A stretch of DNA of 64,000 bases. Origin: Methanocaldococcus vulcanius M7 (GTDB lineage: Archaea > AGJL01 > Methanococci > Methanococcales > Methanocaldococcaceae). The notes under the pieces were generated by a model. That model searched no databases. It saw nothing but the letters and a program-made list of their open reading frames with translations, and had not been told where the DNA came from. The position numbers and the translations under genes were made by a program. This document shows, in pieces, positions 1-10,639 of the stretch (its first letter is position 1; each line of letters starts with the position of its first letter). The stretch is taken from the NCBI RefSeq assembly GCF_000024625.1, contig NC_013407.1, positions 496,001 through 560,000 of the forward strand. The letters run 5' to 3'.

Positions 1-214
1 CTTCAGGGAGTAGATCGATAACGAGAGTTCCTGGTGTAGCGGTTATTGACCACGAGAGGAGTATTAATCCGGTAGGATTTTCAATTATAGATTCCATTTC
101 AATAATTTGGGGCTCTATTTTTCCATTTATTGATCGTCTGACAACATCTACCCACGATTCTGTGATTGCCTTTATCAACACTGCTAAATATCCGATAGTT
201 GCGAGCAATCTCAT
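1..214 (-). CDS. ehbA: MnhE-family subunit, probable EhbA (C-terminus outside window)
   Basis: The first 71 residues are visible, read leftward from an ATG at 214 with GAGGAG a few bases upstream. They start [20 protein letters not shown] and include a stretch with [15 protein letters not shown] near residue 60. That last segment is typical of the MnhE subunit of multisubunit cation/proton antiporters. In Methanocaldococcus the usual MnhE-like protein is subunit A of the membrane-bound energy-converting hydrogenase Ehb, which couples ion flow to ferredoxin reduction. The family match is read from the sequence; assignment to Ehb rather than another antiporter is inference, because the rest of the operon lies outside the window. 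Confidence 0.65.
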   Translation of the reverse strand, partial: MRLLATIGYLAVLIKAITESWVDVVRRSINGKIEPQIIEMESIIENPTGLILLSWSITATPGTLVIDLLPE

Positions 215-683
215 GGTGGTTCTCCTCATACATAATTGTTATTGTTGTAATTGTTGTATTTTATTGTCTTACTGTATTTTTATTATCTTCGTTATCTTTA
301 TTTTTATTGTTTTTCTTGGTTGATATTTTTGTATTGTTTATTTTTATTCCATTTGTATATATTGAAATTTCGAATATTTCGGTTAATTTATATGCTATCC
401 CAAATGTATAAACATGATTATATACTAATATGCTTGTATTTGTTTTTATTTTTTAATATTTTATTGATCTTCTTCGTATTATTTTAGATTATTAAAGTTT
501 CTTGTTGTATATTTTGTTTTCTTCTCTTGTGTGATTTTTATTTTATTGTTAACTTAAATCTTTTTATAGATAAGAAGGTTAAAAATATATAGGGAGTTAT
601 CTTTATTATTTATTTAAAATTATTTAAAATATAAAATAATTGAAAATAATTGTTAAAATTGTTAAAGATTGAGGTGAAGTATT
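215..683. other. T-rich intergenic region, divergent promoters
   Basis: There are 469 bases between the leftward ehbA-like gene and the rightward prefoldin gene. The top strand is very T-rich at 240-540 and gives hydrophobic Leu/Phe/Ile-only reading frames that I regard as spurious. A TATA-like CTTTTTATAGA lies at about 558-570, roughly 115 bases before the prefoldin start. AT-rich TATA candidates for the leftward gene lie at about 350-400. No RNA gene or repeat was seen. Confidence 0.5.
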
Positions 684-1118
684 ATGGATGAAAATTTGAG
701 ACAGAAGGCAATGGCATTGGAGATATTTAATCAGCAACTTCAAATGATACAGAGTGAAATAACATCCATTAGAGCTTTAAAATCAGAGATCCTTAATTCA
801 ATTGAAACAATTGAGAATATAAATGCTAATGAAGAAACATTAATTCCAGTAGGTCCGGGAGTGTTTTTAAAAGCGAAGATTGTTGATGATAAAGCGTTGA
901 TTGGTGTAAAATCAGATATTTATGTTGAAAAGTCATTTAAAGAGGTAATTGAAGATCTAAAAAAGTCGGTAGATGACTTAGATAAGGCAGAAAAAGAAGG
1001 ATTGAAAAAGGCAGAGGAATTATCAAAAGCAATTGCCAATTTAAGAAGAGAATTACAATTGGAAATGCAGAAGGTCCAACAAAAAGAGCAAGAAAATAAG
1101 AAAAATGAAGAAAATTAA
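684..1118 (+). CDS. pfdA: Prefoldin subunit alpha (canonical type)
   Basis: 144 residues with the prefoldin alpha layout: an N-terminal coiled coil (about 1-50), a central beta segment with ETLIPVGPGVFLKAKI (about 51-70) and ALIGV, then a C-terminal coiled coil rich in K/E/Q. Prefoldin is a cytosolic hexamer of two alpha and four beta subunits that holds unfolded chains for the thermosome. Start ATG follows GAGGTGAAGTATT. It resembles what I recall of M. jannaschii MJ0952, the conventional alpha subunit. A second alpha-like gene at 12390 looks like gamma-prefoldin. The gene stands alone and converges with cheR. Confidence 0.88.
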   Translation: MDENLRQKAMALEIFNQQLQMIQSEITSIRALKSEILNSIETIENINANEETLIPVGPGVFLKAKIVDDKALIGVKSDIYVEKSFKEVIEDLKKSVDDLDKAEKEGLKKAEELSKAIANLRRELQLEMQKVQQKEQENKKNEEN

Positions 1119-1136
1119 GTATTTAGGGTCTAATAA

Positions 1137-1982
1137 TTATTCAATTGGTTTTTGATAGATCCTTTCTCTTGCATTGTATGTTTTAAACAATTTTTTTGCT
1201 TCTCCATGAAGAATTTCTGTTTTTCCAAGTATCAGAAATCCTCCAGGATTTAACGCTTCATAAAATTTTAAAAAAATTTCCTCTTGAATTTTCTTGTCAA
1301 AGTAAATTATCACATTTCTACATAACACCATATCCATATTTTTTAATGGAGGATCTTTTATTAAATCATGAAATTGAAACTTAACAAATTTTTTTAAGGT
1401 ATTTTTTACCATATACTCTTCTTCATTAAGTTTTATAAAGTATTTTTCTATTATCTCAGGAGGAAGATTTTTCAGTTGTTTTGCTTGATAAACTCCCTTT
1501 CTTGCTTTTGCAAGTATTTCTTTATCTATGTCAGTTGCAGTTATAACTGCATTTAGCAACTTTCTCTTATATTTTTCCATCGCTTCGCTTAAAATTATTG
1601 CAATACCATACGGCTCCTCTCCGGATGAACAACCTGCACTCCATATTCTTATTTTTCTTACCTTTCTATCTTTTACCCACCCTTCTATAATCTTCTGAAT
1701 TTCCCTATAAACAGTTATATCCCTCCAAAATTCTGTAACGTTTACAGTTAATGTTTCTGCCAATTTTTCATTTTCATCTTCATGACTTTTTAAATATTCG
1801 TAATATTCCTTAAACGAACTGCATTTTGTAGCTTTCATTCTAACTTTGATTCTTCTCATCACATAACTATCTTTATACTGCGTAACATCAATTTTTAAAA
1901 CATTTTTTATATGGTTTAGTATTCTTTTGAAATACATCTGTTCGATTGGTGTTAACTTCTCAGTGTCATTCACCCCTCCCAT
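1137..1982 (-). CDS. cheR: CheR-type chemoreceptor methyltransferase
   Basis: 281 residues from ATG 1982. The N-terminal part is the helical CheR domain (FKRILNHIKNVLKIDV and RRIKVRMKATKCSSFKEYYEYL). The SAM-binding domain follows, with IWSAGCSSGEEPYGIAI and later VLCRNVIIYFD, both hallmarks of CheR. The family methylates glutamates of chemoreceptors using SAM. The frame is open upstream to 2036, but the extra 18 residues do not look like CheR. ATG 1982 has only a weak GTGGGGG upstream, so the start is uncertain. No cheA, cheB, cheY, cheW or receptor gene is in the window, and as I recall M. jannaschii itself lacks a chemotaxis system. Confidence 0.85.
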   Translation of the reverse strand: MGGVNDTEKLTPIEQMYFKRILNHIKNVLKIDVTQYKDSYVMRRIKVRMKATKCSSFKEYYEYLKSHEDENEKLAETLTVNVTEFWRDITVYREIQKIIEGWVKDRKVRKIRIWSAGCSSGEEPYGIAIILSEAMEKYKRKLLNAVITATDIDKEILAKARKGVYQAKQLKNLPPEIIEKYFIKLNEEEYMVKNTLKKFVKFQFHDLIKDPPLKNMDMVLCRNVIIYFDKKIQEEIFLKFYEALNPGGFLILGKTEILHGEAKKLFKTYNARERIYQKPIE

Positions 1983-2384
1983 TATACAACCCCCACTACG
2001 TATTTTGTCAACTTCTACTGTTGGTAGGATCTGCAAAATGTGCAGATTGCAAATTAATAATATGTTGAAAACATGTATTTAAATAGTATATATTTTAAAC
2101 CATTTCAGTAGTAAATTTTTATATTTGGGTATTTTATAGTATGTGTTTTGTTTTTACTATCCTGCTAAAAATTTGAGCACAATAATCGTTAAACTTAAAA
2201 ATAAAAATAGTAAAATTAACAGTATCCAAAGAGTTTTTATATTGGGAATTGTGAAATAACTACCAAATATTATATTCTAAAAAACTTATCTGGTAATCAA
2301 ATTTTATTTTTATTTTTTAAATAACTCAATTTTTGCAGATTTACCTCAATTCTTTAAAGTTTAAAATTAACAAGAGGGATCATT
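1983..2384. other. Intergenic region between cheR and cimA
   Basis: About 400 AT-rich bases between divergent genes, which must hold the promoters of both. T-rich and A-rich tracts at 2290-2330 could contain the cimA promoter. The cimA start is preceded by GAGGGATCATT. No further gene or repeat was recognised. Confidence 0.4.
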
Positions 2385-3860
2385 ATGAAAGTTAGAATAT
2401 TTGACACTACTTTGAGAGATGGAGAACAAACTCCCGGTGTTTCACTAACTCCAAGTGATAAACTGGAAATTGCAAGAAAATTGGATGAGTTGGGTGTCGA
2501 TGTAATAGAAGCAGGTTCTGCAATAACATCTAAGGGGGAAAGAGAAGGAATAAAGTTAATAACAAAAGAAGGTTTAAATGCAGAGATATGCTCATTCGTG
2601 AGAGCTTTACCGATTGATATTGACGCAGCAGTTGAGTGCGATGTAGATAGTGTCCATCTTGTAGTGCCAACATCTCCTATACATATAAAGTATAAACTTA
2701 GAAAAACAGAAGATGAGGTTTTAGAGACAGCTTTAAAGGCCGTTGAATATGCAAAAGATCACGGATTGATTGTAGAGTTGTCTGCAGAAGACGCTACAAG
2801 AAGTGATGTCAATTTTTTAATAAAGTTGTTCAATGAAGGAAAAAAGGTTGGGGCAGATAGGGTTTGTGTATGTGATACTGTTGGAATCTTAACTCCTCAA
2901 AAAAGTCAGGAATTATTTAAAAAGATAAGTGAAAATGTTGATCTGCCTGTCTCAGTTCACTGTCATAATGATTTTGGAATGGCCACAGCGAATACTTGCT
3001 CAGCAGTTTTAGGAGGGGCAGTTCAGTGTCACGTAACGATCAATGGAGTTGGAGAAAGGGCAGGAAACGCCTCTTTAGAAGAGGTTGTAAGTGCATTAAC
3101 AGTACTTTACAACTACAAAACCAACGTAAAAATGGAAAAGTTATATGAAGTTTCGAGATTGGTTTCAAGATTGATGAAACTTCCTGTGCCTCCAAACAAA
3201 GCGATCGTTGGGGATAATGCATTTGCTCACGAGGCAGGAATACACGTTGATGGATTAATAAAAAATACTGAGACGTATGAGCCAATAAAACCTGAGATGG
3301 TCGGAAATAGGAGGAGAATAATATTGGGAAAACATTCTGGAAGAAAAGCATTAAAGTATAAACTTGATCTGATGGGTATAAAAGTTAATGAAGATCAGTT
3401 AAATAAAATATATGAAAAAATAAAAGAGTTTGGAGATCTTGGAAAATACATTTCAGATGCAGATCTCCTGGCAATAATTAGGGAGGTTTTAGGTAAAGAA
3501 ATAGAGGAAAAGATAAAATTAGATGAGTTAACGGTGGTTTCTGGAAACAAGATCACTCCGATTGCTTCTGTTAAGCTTCACTATAAAGGAGAGGATATAA
3601 CGTTAATAGAAACTGCCTATGGAGTTGGGCCTGTCGATGCGGCAATAAATGCAGTAAGAAAGGCAATAAGTGGTGTTGCAGATGTTAAATTGGAGGAATA
3701 TAGGGTAGAGGCAATTGGAGGAGGAACAGATGCTTTAATTGAGGTAAGGGTAAAGTTAAGAAAGGGAATGGATATTGTAGAGGTTAAAAAAGCAGATGCA
3801 GATATAATAAGAGCATCTGTTGATGCAGTTATGGAAGGAATAAATTTACTTCTCAGTTAA
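2385..3860 (+). CDS. cimA: (R)-citramalate synthase CimA
   Basis: 491 residues. It condenses pyruvate and acetyl-CoA to (R)-citramalate, the threonine-independent entry to isoleucine and 2-oxobutyrate. The catalytic TIM barrel shows FDTTLRDGEQTPG at residues 6-18, the metal ligands in HCHNDFGMA at 192-200 and GVGERAGNAS at 221-230. The C-terminal third (about 390-491) is the leucine-feedback (LeuA dimer) domain with GVGPVDAAINAVRKA. The family also contains isopropylmalate and homocitrate synthases. I chose CimA because the whole protein matches my memory of MJ1392, also 491 residues. The start is supported by GAGGGATCATT. Confidence 0.93.
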   Translation: MKVRIFDTTLRDGEQTPGVSLTPSDKLEIARKLDELGVDVIEAGSAITSKGEREGIKLITKEGLNAEICSFVRALPIDIDAAVECDVDSVHLVVPTSPIHIKYKLRKTEDEVLETALKAVEYAKDHGLIVELSAEDATRSDVNFLIKLFNEGKKVGADRVCVCDTVGILTPQKSQELFKKISENVDLPVSVHCHNDFGMATANTCSAVLGGAVQCHVTINGVGERAGNASLEEVVSALTVLYNYKTNVKMEKLYEVSRLVSRLMKLPVPPNKAIVGDNAFAHEAGIHVDGLIKNTETYEPIKPEMVGNRRRIILGKHSGRKALKYKLDLMGIKVNEDQLNKIYEKIKEFGDLGKYISDADLLAIIREVLGKEIEEKIKLDELTVVSGNKITPIASVKLHYKGEDITLIETAYGVGPVDAAINAVRKAISGVADVKLEEYRVEAIGGGTDALIEVRVKLRKGMDIVEVKKADADIIRASVDAVMEGINLLLS

Positions 3861-3944
3861 AAATTAAAGATTAAAAATAACATTAAAAAATAAAAAATAG
3901 AGAGAGATTAATGTTTAAATCCTAATAGTTTCTTAGATTATGGT

Positions 3945-5345
<1,401 letters not shown>

Positions 5346-6002
5346 TTATAGGGACTTTAATCTTGATATTAATTCTTCCATATCTACTATCGTATTTATG
5401 CATCCATCTCTTAAGAGAGGTTGCCCTTGGGAGGGAATTCCCTTCCTTGATAAGGAGTTCATTCCATAAAACAGATCTCTATTGCAGGCAACCCCAAAAA
5501 CTGCCTCTGGCATCTCTTCTTTCAATATTCTTTTTAAAAATGTAGATCCCGGAATTATATAAACTTTGTAGCCCCTACTTTCCGCAACTTTTAAGATCTC
5601 TCCAACCCCACATCTATTGCAAAATACACACTCTACACCTTTGGGAGTTAATTTTGCAGGACATTTAACATCTCTAAGGCAGTGGGGAAGAACTAAAACT
5701 CTTTTTTTTGCTTTTTTAAATTTATCTTCATAATACTTATTATAAAATTCTATTCCAACTCTATAAAAGGTATCTTCCGTTCCAACTAATAGAAAAATTT
5801 TAAGTAGGACTGAATAAAGGTTATCCATTAAAAACAGAGCTAAATTTGGGAATATTAGTTTATTTTTCTTTAATAATATAAATCCAATCACTAAGATTAA
5901 TAAGAAGGATAGAAACGCAAGAGTAAGCAATACAATCGTTATGACTCCAATAAGTTGTAGAACTCCTCCCAAATCCAAGTTCTCTTCCTCCAAGTTAGTC
6001 AT
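5346..6002 (-). CDS. DUF116 membrane protein with cysteine motif
   Basis: 218 residues. Two hydrophobic stretches (about 13-42 and 48-75) precede a soluble domain with VLPHCLRDVKCPAKLTPKGV, CVFCNRCGVGEI and GVACNRDLF. The cysteine pattern is that of DUF116, found in methanogens and other anaerobes; I infer metal or cluster binding, but the function is unknown. The start lacks a clear ribosome-binding site. A 16-17-base tandem duplication at about 6002-6034 (TTTTAAAAATTAATCG twice) reaches the start codon, so translation may be leaderless. Confidence 0.75.
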   Translation of the reverse strand: MTNLEEENLDLGGVLQLIGVITIVLLTLAFLSFLLILVIGFILLKKNKLIFPNLALFLMDNLYSVLLKIFLLVGTEDTFYRVGIEFYNKYYEDKFKKAKKRVLVLPHCLRDVKCPAKLTPKGVECVFCNRCGVGEILKVAESRGYKVYIIPGSTFLKRILKEEMPEAVFGVACNRDLFYGMNSLSRKGIPSQGQPLLRDGCINTIVDMEELISRLKSL

Positions 6003-6208
6003 TTTAAAAATTAATCGCTTTTAAAAATTAATCGTAAAAATTATAAAGCTTTAAACTTTAACTCTCAAAGGTAAAACTGTTGTTATATAAATGTCCCTGA
6101 TTAAAAAGTATATGTTGTAATACTAAAACACTACTTATGAAAAACTATATATAATAGTTGGTATGAACCATACATCATAAAATAATACACTATAAAAATG
6201 GTGAGTTT

Positions 6209-6634
6209 ATGGAGGCGCTGGTTTTGGTAGGACATGGTAGTAGATTACCATACAGCAAAGAACTACTGGTAAACTTGGCTGAAAAAATAAAAGAGAAAAA
6301 TTTATTCCCTATTGTGGAAATAGGTATGATGGAATTTAACGAACCAACGATCCCTGAGGCCGTTAAAAAGGCAATAGATCAGGGAGCTAAGAAGATAATT
6401 GTTGTTCCAGTGTTTTTAGCCCATGGTATTCACACAACAAGGGATATTCCAAAGATGCTCGGGTTAATTGAAGATACTCATGAAGATGATCACCACCATC
6501 ATCATCACCATCATCACCACCACGATTTTGAAAAGTTAGAGATTCCTGAGGATGTTGAAATTGTATATAGGGAACCTATTGGAGCAGATGATAGAATTGT
6601 AGATATAATTATAGACAGGGCTTTTGGAAGATAA
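6209..6634 (+). CDS. cfbA: Sirohydrochlorin chelatase CfbA/CbiX-short
   Basis: 141 residues, the short homodimeric chelatase of archaea. It inserts Ni into sirohydrochlorin for coenzyme F430, or Co for cobamide. LVGHGSRLPYS holds the metal-binding H9, and FLAHGIHTTRDIP holds H72 and H75. A run of eleven histidines at 95-105 sits in the loop before the last helix, a feature known from several CfbA/CbiX-short proteins and probably a metal store. Length and motifs match M. jannaschii MJ0970 as I recall. It stands alone; the start follows a weak GGTGAGTTT. Confidence 0.9.
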   Translation: MEALVLVGHGSRLPYSKELLVNLAEKIKEKNLFPIVEIGMMEFNEPTIPEAVKKAIDQGAKKIIVVPVFLAHGIHTTRDIPKMLGLIEDTHEDDHHHHHHHHHHHDFEKLEIPEDVEIVYREPIGADDRIVDIIIDRAFGR

Positions 6635-6677
6635 TTTTTATAACATTGATTTGAACATTAAATCTATTTTGACTTAA

Positions 6678-6983
6678 CTATTTAAATCTTTTAGTATTTT
6701 TTAATTTTCTTATTGGATCTTCATCAGAAATATTATCGTCATTTAACGCGTTCTTTAAAATGGTGTTTTCACTTTTCATTATGTTGTTTATAACATCCTC
6801 GGATGTTTTTGACGATACGCTTTTATTTAGGGACTTTAACATTTTAATCTCACTTTCTATTTTTTCTTGCTGACATTTTTCGTAAACACTAATACTTCGG
6901 GATTTTTCTTTCATTAAAATGCAGTATGCTCCAGCAATGCCAACAGAAACTATTAGGAGTAGTATTATTACAACGACACTCAT
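6678..6983 (-). CDS. Small single-pass membrane protein, unknown
   Basis: 101 residues. One strong N-terminal transmembrane helix (about 3-22, VVVIILLLIVSVGIAGAYCI) is followed by a charged helical tail rich in K, S and N. It could be a signal anchor with the tail outside or inside the cell. GGGAATTAGT precedes the ATG. Convergent with cfbA. I recognise no family. Confidence 0.6.
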   Translation of the reverse strand: MSVVVIILLLIVSVGIAGAYCILMKEKSRSISVYEKCQQEKIESEIKMLKSLNKSVSSKTSEDVINNIMKSENTILKNALNDDNISDEDPIRKLKNTKRFK

Positions 6984-7047
6984 ACTAATTCCCTTTAAAG
7001 TTATTATCTTTTAAATTATTTGAGCTTATTTTCAATTTTATTAATCT

Positions 7048-7896
7048 CTAAATTCTTTTTAAGGTTAAACTCATATCTACACTCTTTACTGAGTGAGTTA
7101 AAAATCCGAGAGAAATAACATCGACATTGTGAATTGCATAATCTAAAATGTTTTTTTCAGTAATTCCTCCACTGACTTCAATTATGGGTCTAAACTTATT
7201 TTTTATTTCAAATTCATTAATTATTTCCAATGCTTTTTTTATTTCATCTGGCTTAAAGTTATCAAGCATTATAATATCTACTTTTTCCTCAAGTGCCTCT
7301 CTAAGTTCTTTAAAGTTGCTAACCTCTACTTCGATCTTTTTTGTAAAACTAACTTTTTCTCTTGCTTTTCTTACTGCTTCCTTTAATCCTACTACCGATA
7401 TATGGTTATCTTTAATTAGAATACAGTCATCTAACCTAAATCTGTGTGGATCTCCTCCCCCGACAATTACTGCATACTTTTGTAGTGGGGAGAGCATTGG
7501 AAGTGTCTTTCTTGTGCATGCTATTTTAACGTTTTTATTAACTGCTCTAACTTTTTTCACTACTCTATTGGTTGTCGTAGCGATCCCTGAAAGATGCATT
7601 ATCAAATTTAAGGCGGTTCTTTCAAGAATTAATATTGTTTTTGCATCTCCTTTGATTTTTAAGATCTTTCCAAGTGCCTTATCTCCATCTTCAACAAGCT
7701 TTTCACACTTTACTCCATAATTTTCAAAAAACTCAACGATAAAATCTATTCCACAAACTATACACGTCTCTTTCGCTTCAATAAACCCCTCCGCAATTGT
7801 GTTATTTGGAATTATAGATTCAGTTGTTAGATCTCCAAACCCGACATCATACTCCAATGACTTTTTTAGAACTTTTAATGCATAATCTTTTAGCAT
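7048..7896 (-). CDS. nadC: Quinolinate phosphoribosyltransferase NadC
   Basis: 282 residues. Converts quinolinate and PRPP to nicotinate mononucleotide in de novo NAD synthesis. Characteristic segments are GDLTTESIIP near the N-terminus, ERTALNLIMHLSGIATTT at about 91-108, ACTRKTLP with the substrate-binding R/K, GGGDPHRFRLDDCILIKDNH, and EVSGGITEKNI with the phosphate-binding glycines. Length is normal for the family. GGGATAAA lies before the ATG. Confidence 0.95.
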   Translation of the reverse strand: MLKDYALKVLKKSLEYDVGFGDLTTESIIPNNTIAEGFIEAKETCIVCGIDFIVEFFENYGVKCEKLVEDGDKALGKILKIKGDAKTILILERTALNLIMHLSGIATTTNRVVKKVRAVNKNVKIACTRKTLPMLSPLQKYAVIVGGGDPHRFRLDDCILIKDNHISVVGLKEAVRKAREKVSFTKKIEVEVSNFKELREALEEKVDIIMLDNFKPDEIKKALEIINEFEIKNKFRPIIEVSGGITEKNILDYAIHNVDVISLGFLTHSVKSVDMSLTLKRI

Positions 7897-8127
7897 TTTA
7901 TCCCAATTTATTTTTATAATTTTTATTTTTTAATTCTTTTGCTATTGAAACCAACATTATATTATGCATAATAACTTACTTATTGAATATATACTTTTTA
8001 ATATGGAGATAACATATTTAAAAATTGTCGGTTTTAGAAAGAATCGTCGTTTATTATAACTTCTATATACTTTAAAATAACATAATATTTTAAAATACTT
8101 TAAAAATAAATACTCACGGTGAAAACA

Positions 8128-8532
8128 ATGCTTAAAACACTACCTCCCACTTTGCGGGAGAAAAAAAGATATATTGCCTTTAAAATAATTTATGATGAAG
8201 AAATAAAAGAAGGAGAGCTGGTAAACTTAATAAGAAGAGCTGTTTTAGATTATTATGGAAGTTGGGGAACCTCAAAGGCAAATCCCTGGCTCGTTTATTA
8301 TAATTTTCCATATGGAATTTTAAGATGTCAGAGGGATAATGTTGATTACGTTAAAGCATCCTTAATACTTGTAAATGAATTCAAAGAAAAACCGATAAAT
8401 ATCATATGTCTTGGTGTTTCTGGGACGATAAGAAAGGCCAAAATTAAATTTTTAGGAATAAAACATCCAAAAAGATGGTTTTTAGTTAGAAGAGAGAAAA
8501 TGAAGAAAAAATCTAATAAATCGGTGGGATGA
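8128..8532 (+). CDS. rnp2: RNase P protein component 2 (Pop5)
   Basis: 134 residues from ATG 8128. The upstream GTG at 8119 is part of the ribosome-binding site GGTGAAAACA, so I chose the ATG. The start MLKTLPPTLREKKRYIAFKI and the core VNLIRRAVLDYYGSWG with FPYGILRCQRDNVDYVKASLIL are typical of archaeal Pop5. It supports the RNase P RNA in tRNA 5' processing, paired with Rpp30. The stop overlaps the selB start by four bases, so the two are co-translated. The basic C-terminal tail is variable in the family. Confidence 0.92.
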   Translation: MLKTLPPTLREKKRYIAFKIIYDEEIKEGELVNLIRRAVLDYYGSWGTSKANPWLVYYNFPYGILRCQRDNVDYVKASLILVNEFKEKPINIICLGVSGTIRKAKIKFLGIKHPKRWFLVRREKMKKKSNKSVG

Positions 8533-9923
8533 TGAAGAACGTAAATGTTGGGTTGTTTGGGCATATAGATCATGGAAAAACAGAACTGGCAAAACAATTA
8601 ACAGAGATAATCTCAACATCTGCATTAGATAAACCAAAAGAATCAAAAAAAAGAGGAATAACTATTGATTTAGGTTTTTCTTCATTTGTCCTTGACAACT
8701 ATCGAATCACCTTAGTTGATGCTCCTGGACATTCTGAGTTGATAAGAACAGCAATTGGGGCAGGAAATATTATAGATGTTGCCTTGCTTGTTGTAGATGC
8801 AAAAGAAGGGCCAAAAACACAAACAGGAGAACATCTTTTGGTGTTAGATCTATTAAAAATTCCTACAATAGTGGTTTTGAATAAGATAGATATTGCAAGT
8901 AGTGAGGAGATAAAAAGAACAGAAGAACTGATGAAGCAGATATTGAACTCAACTTTGTACTTAAAAAACTCTAAAATTGTAAAAATTTCAGCAAAGACAG
9001 GAGAAGGGATAGATCATTTGAAAAAAGAACTTAAACAGTTATTAGATACTATTAATATAAAGAGGGAGATTGATTGTTATTTAAAGATGCCAATAGATCA
9101 TGCATTTAAGATAAAGGGTGTCGGAACAGTTATAACTGGAACAATCCATAAAGGAACCGTAAAAGTTGGAGATCTACTAAAAATTTTACCAATAAATCAA
9201 GAAGTTAAAGTTAAGAGTATACAATGTTTTAAACAGGATGTAGAAAGAGCGTATGCAGGAGATAGAGTAGGAATGTCGTTAATGGGTGTAGAGCCAGAGA
9301 GTTTGTTTAGAGGATGCGTATTGACATCAGAAGATACAAAATTAAAAGTGGTTGATAAATTTATTGCAAAAATAAAGATTTTAGACCTTTTTAAATATGA
9401 TCTAACCCCTAAGATGAAAGTTCATGTAAATGTTGGGCTATTAACAGTTCCTGCTACAATAATTCCATATACGTTGGAAAAAATAAATGATAAGGAAGAA
9501 CCTATTGTGCTGAATGAAGTTAAAAAAGGAATGTCTTGCTACTGTATGTTTAAGTTAGAGGAGAAGGTTGTAGTCGAAGAAGGGGATAAACTTCTGATCA
9601 TGAGATTAGATCTACCTCCAACGACTTTGAGAATTTGTGGTTTTGGAAGAATAGTTGATTTTAAAAACGTAGATCTTAAAAAAATTGTAATTAAAGAAGG
9701 AAAAGTTGTTAAAAAGAAAGATAGAGTATACATAGAGGGACTTGCCACATCAAAAATATCGGGAGAAAAGCTTATTGGAGAGAAAGTTTATATCCCAGAG
9801 AAGGACATTTGGGGAGTTATAAAGGGAACATTTGGAACTAAGGGTTATTTGTTGGTAGATTTCGAGGATGATGTAGAGGGGGGAGAAAAGGCAGTGTTAA
9901 AGAGAGTTAGAAAGTGGGGTTGA
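8529..9923 (+). CDS. selB: Selenocysteine-specific elongation factor SelB
   Basis: 464 residues. The GTPase domain has GHIDHGKT (11-18), DAPGHSELI, NKID and SAKTGEG, followed by EF-Tu-like domains 2 and 3 and a short domain 4. It brings Sec-tRNA to UGA codons in selenoproteins, which hydrogenotrophic methanogens use in hydrogenases and heterodisulfide reductase. It closely follows M. jannaschii MJ0495 in memory. It overlaps rnp2 and starts ATGATG, either of which could be used. The presence of selB implies UGA recoding in this genome; no selenoprotein gene was seen in the window. Confidence 0.93.
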   Translation: MMKNVNVGLFGHIDHGKTELAKQLTEIISTSALDKPKESKKRGITIDLGFSSFVLDNYRITLVDAPGHSELIRTAIGAGNIIDVALLVVDAKEGPKTQTGEHLLVLDLLKIPTIVVLNKIDIASSEEIKRTEELMKQILNSTLYLKNSKIVKISAKTGEGIDHLKKELKQLLDTINIKREIDCYLKMPIDHAFKIKGVGTVITGTIHKGTVKVGDLLKILPINQEVKVKSIQCFKQDVERAYAGDRVGMSLMGVEPESLFRGCVLTSEDTKLKVVDKFIAKIKILDLFKYDLTPKMKVHVNVGLLTVPATIIPYTLEKINDKEEPIVLNEVKKGMSCYCMFKLEEKVVVEEGDKLLIMRLDLPPTTLRICGFGRIVDFKNVDLKKIVIKEGKVVKKKDRVYIEGLATSKISGEKLIGEKVYIPEKDIWGVIKGTFGTKGYLLVDFEDDVEGGEKAVLKRVRKWG

Positions 9924-10016
9924 GATCAGCAGATACTAAAACCGTATCTTTTATATACCCTACATAACAAAAATACTCTTTACACACACGAATTTTAATT
10001 GTTTTTGGTGAGAGTT

Positions 10017-10460
10017 GTGTATGTAGTGAACCTGCCATATAAAAAGTTGGGTGTGGAGTTTAACGAAAAACTTGTAATTTTAAAAATGAAGTGTAAAGAC
10101 ATTGAGGAAGATATTAGATTAAATTTTGAATCAGCGGCATTATTAAAAATACTTATGGAACAAAGTGCGATAATCGCTGAAAAAATAAACAAGGATTTTA
10201 AAAAAGATGGAATAAAGATTAGTGAGATCTACGATGTGGGAACTGTCTTTGGTGTGGATGGGAGAGTTTCTATTGGTGTATTACCTGCTGATGAGAGTAG
10301 AGTCGCATCGGTTCTTGTTGGATTTCACAAAAATGACAAGCACATCTCTGTTGTAGTGAAACCGAAAAAAATAGCTCTACTTAGTATGATAATTTCAAAA
10401 ATCATTATTGAAAATTTAAATTTAAACCAGAAAAAGCAGAAGTTTAAGATTCAGATGTAA
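10017..10460 (+). CDS. Conserved hypothetical (MJ0496-like)
   Basis: 147 residues from GTG 10017, which has GGTGA at 10007-10011 at normal spacing; an upstream TTG at 9999 has no such site. It is a soluble alpha/beta protein without cysteines, with [26 protein letters not shown] as an amphipathic helix. I recognise no catalytic motif. It lies just after selB, as I recall the M. jannaschii homolog does. Function unknown. Confidence 0.7.
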   Translation: MYVVNLPYKKLGVEFNEKLVILKMKCKDIEEDIRLNFESAALLKILMEQSAIIAEKINKDFKKDGIKISEIYDVGTVFGVDGRVSIGVLPADESRVASVLVGFHKNDKHISVVVKPKKIALLSMIISKIIIENLNLNQKKQKFKIQM

Positions 10461-10639
10461 TTATTGTCTAATTATATCTAATTATATAAATGTCTAATTA
10501 TAAATTTTAACTTTTAAAAATTATGAACATATCACGCTCCTTTTATTTTCTTTTTTCTCTTTTTATATTCTCTTTTATACTTTAAATCTACTTTTCCTTT
10601 TTCATTTATTTTCGTTATATATTTCTGTCCCAATTAATT

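Noticed and set aside
199-487. Two overlapping hydrophobic reading frames on the top strand
   Set aside because: They are made almost only of Leu, Ile, Phe, Tyr and Val from a T-rich tract, have no ribosome-binding site and overlap each other.
6481-6525. Histidine codon run in cfbA as a sequencing artefact
   Set aside because: The frame stays open and His-rich stretches are known in this chelatase family.
7148-7720. A 190-residue frame opposite nadC
   Set aside because: Ser/Phe/Leu-rich mirror of a certain gene; no independent support.
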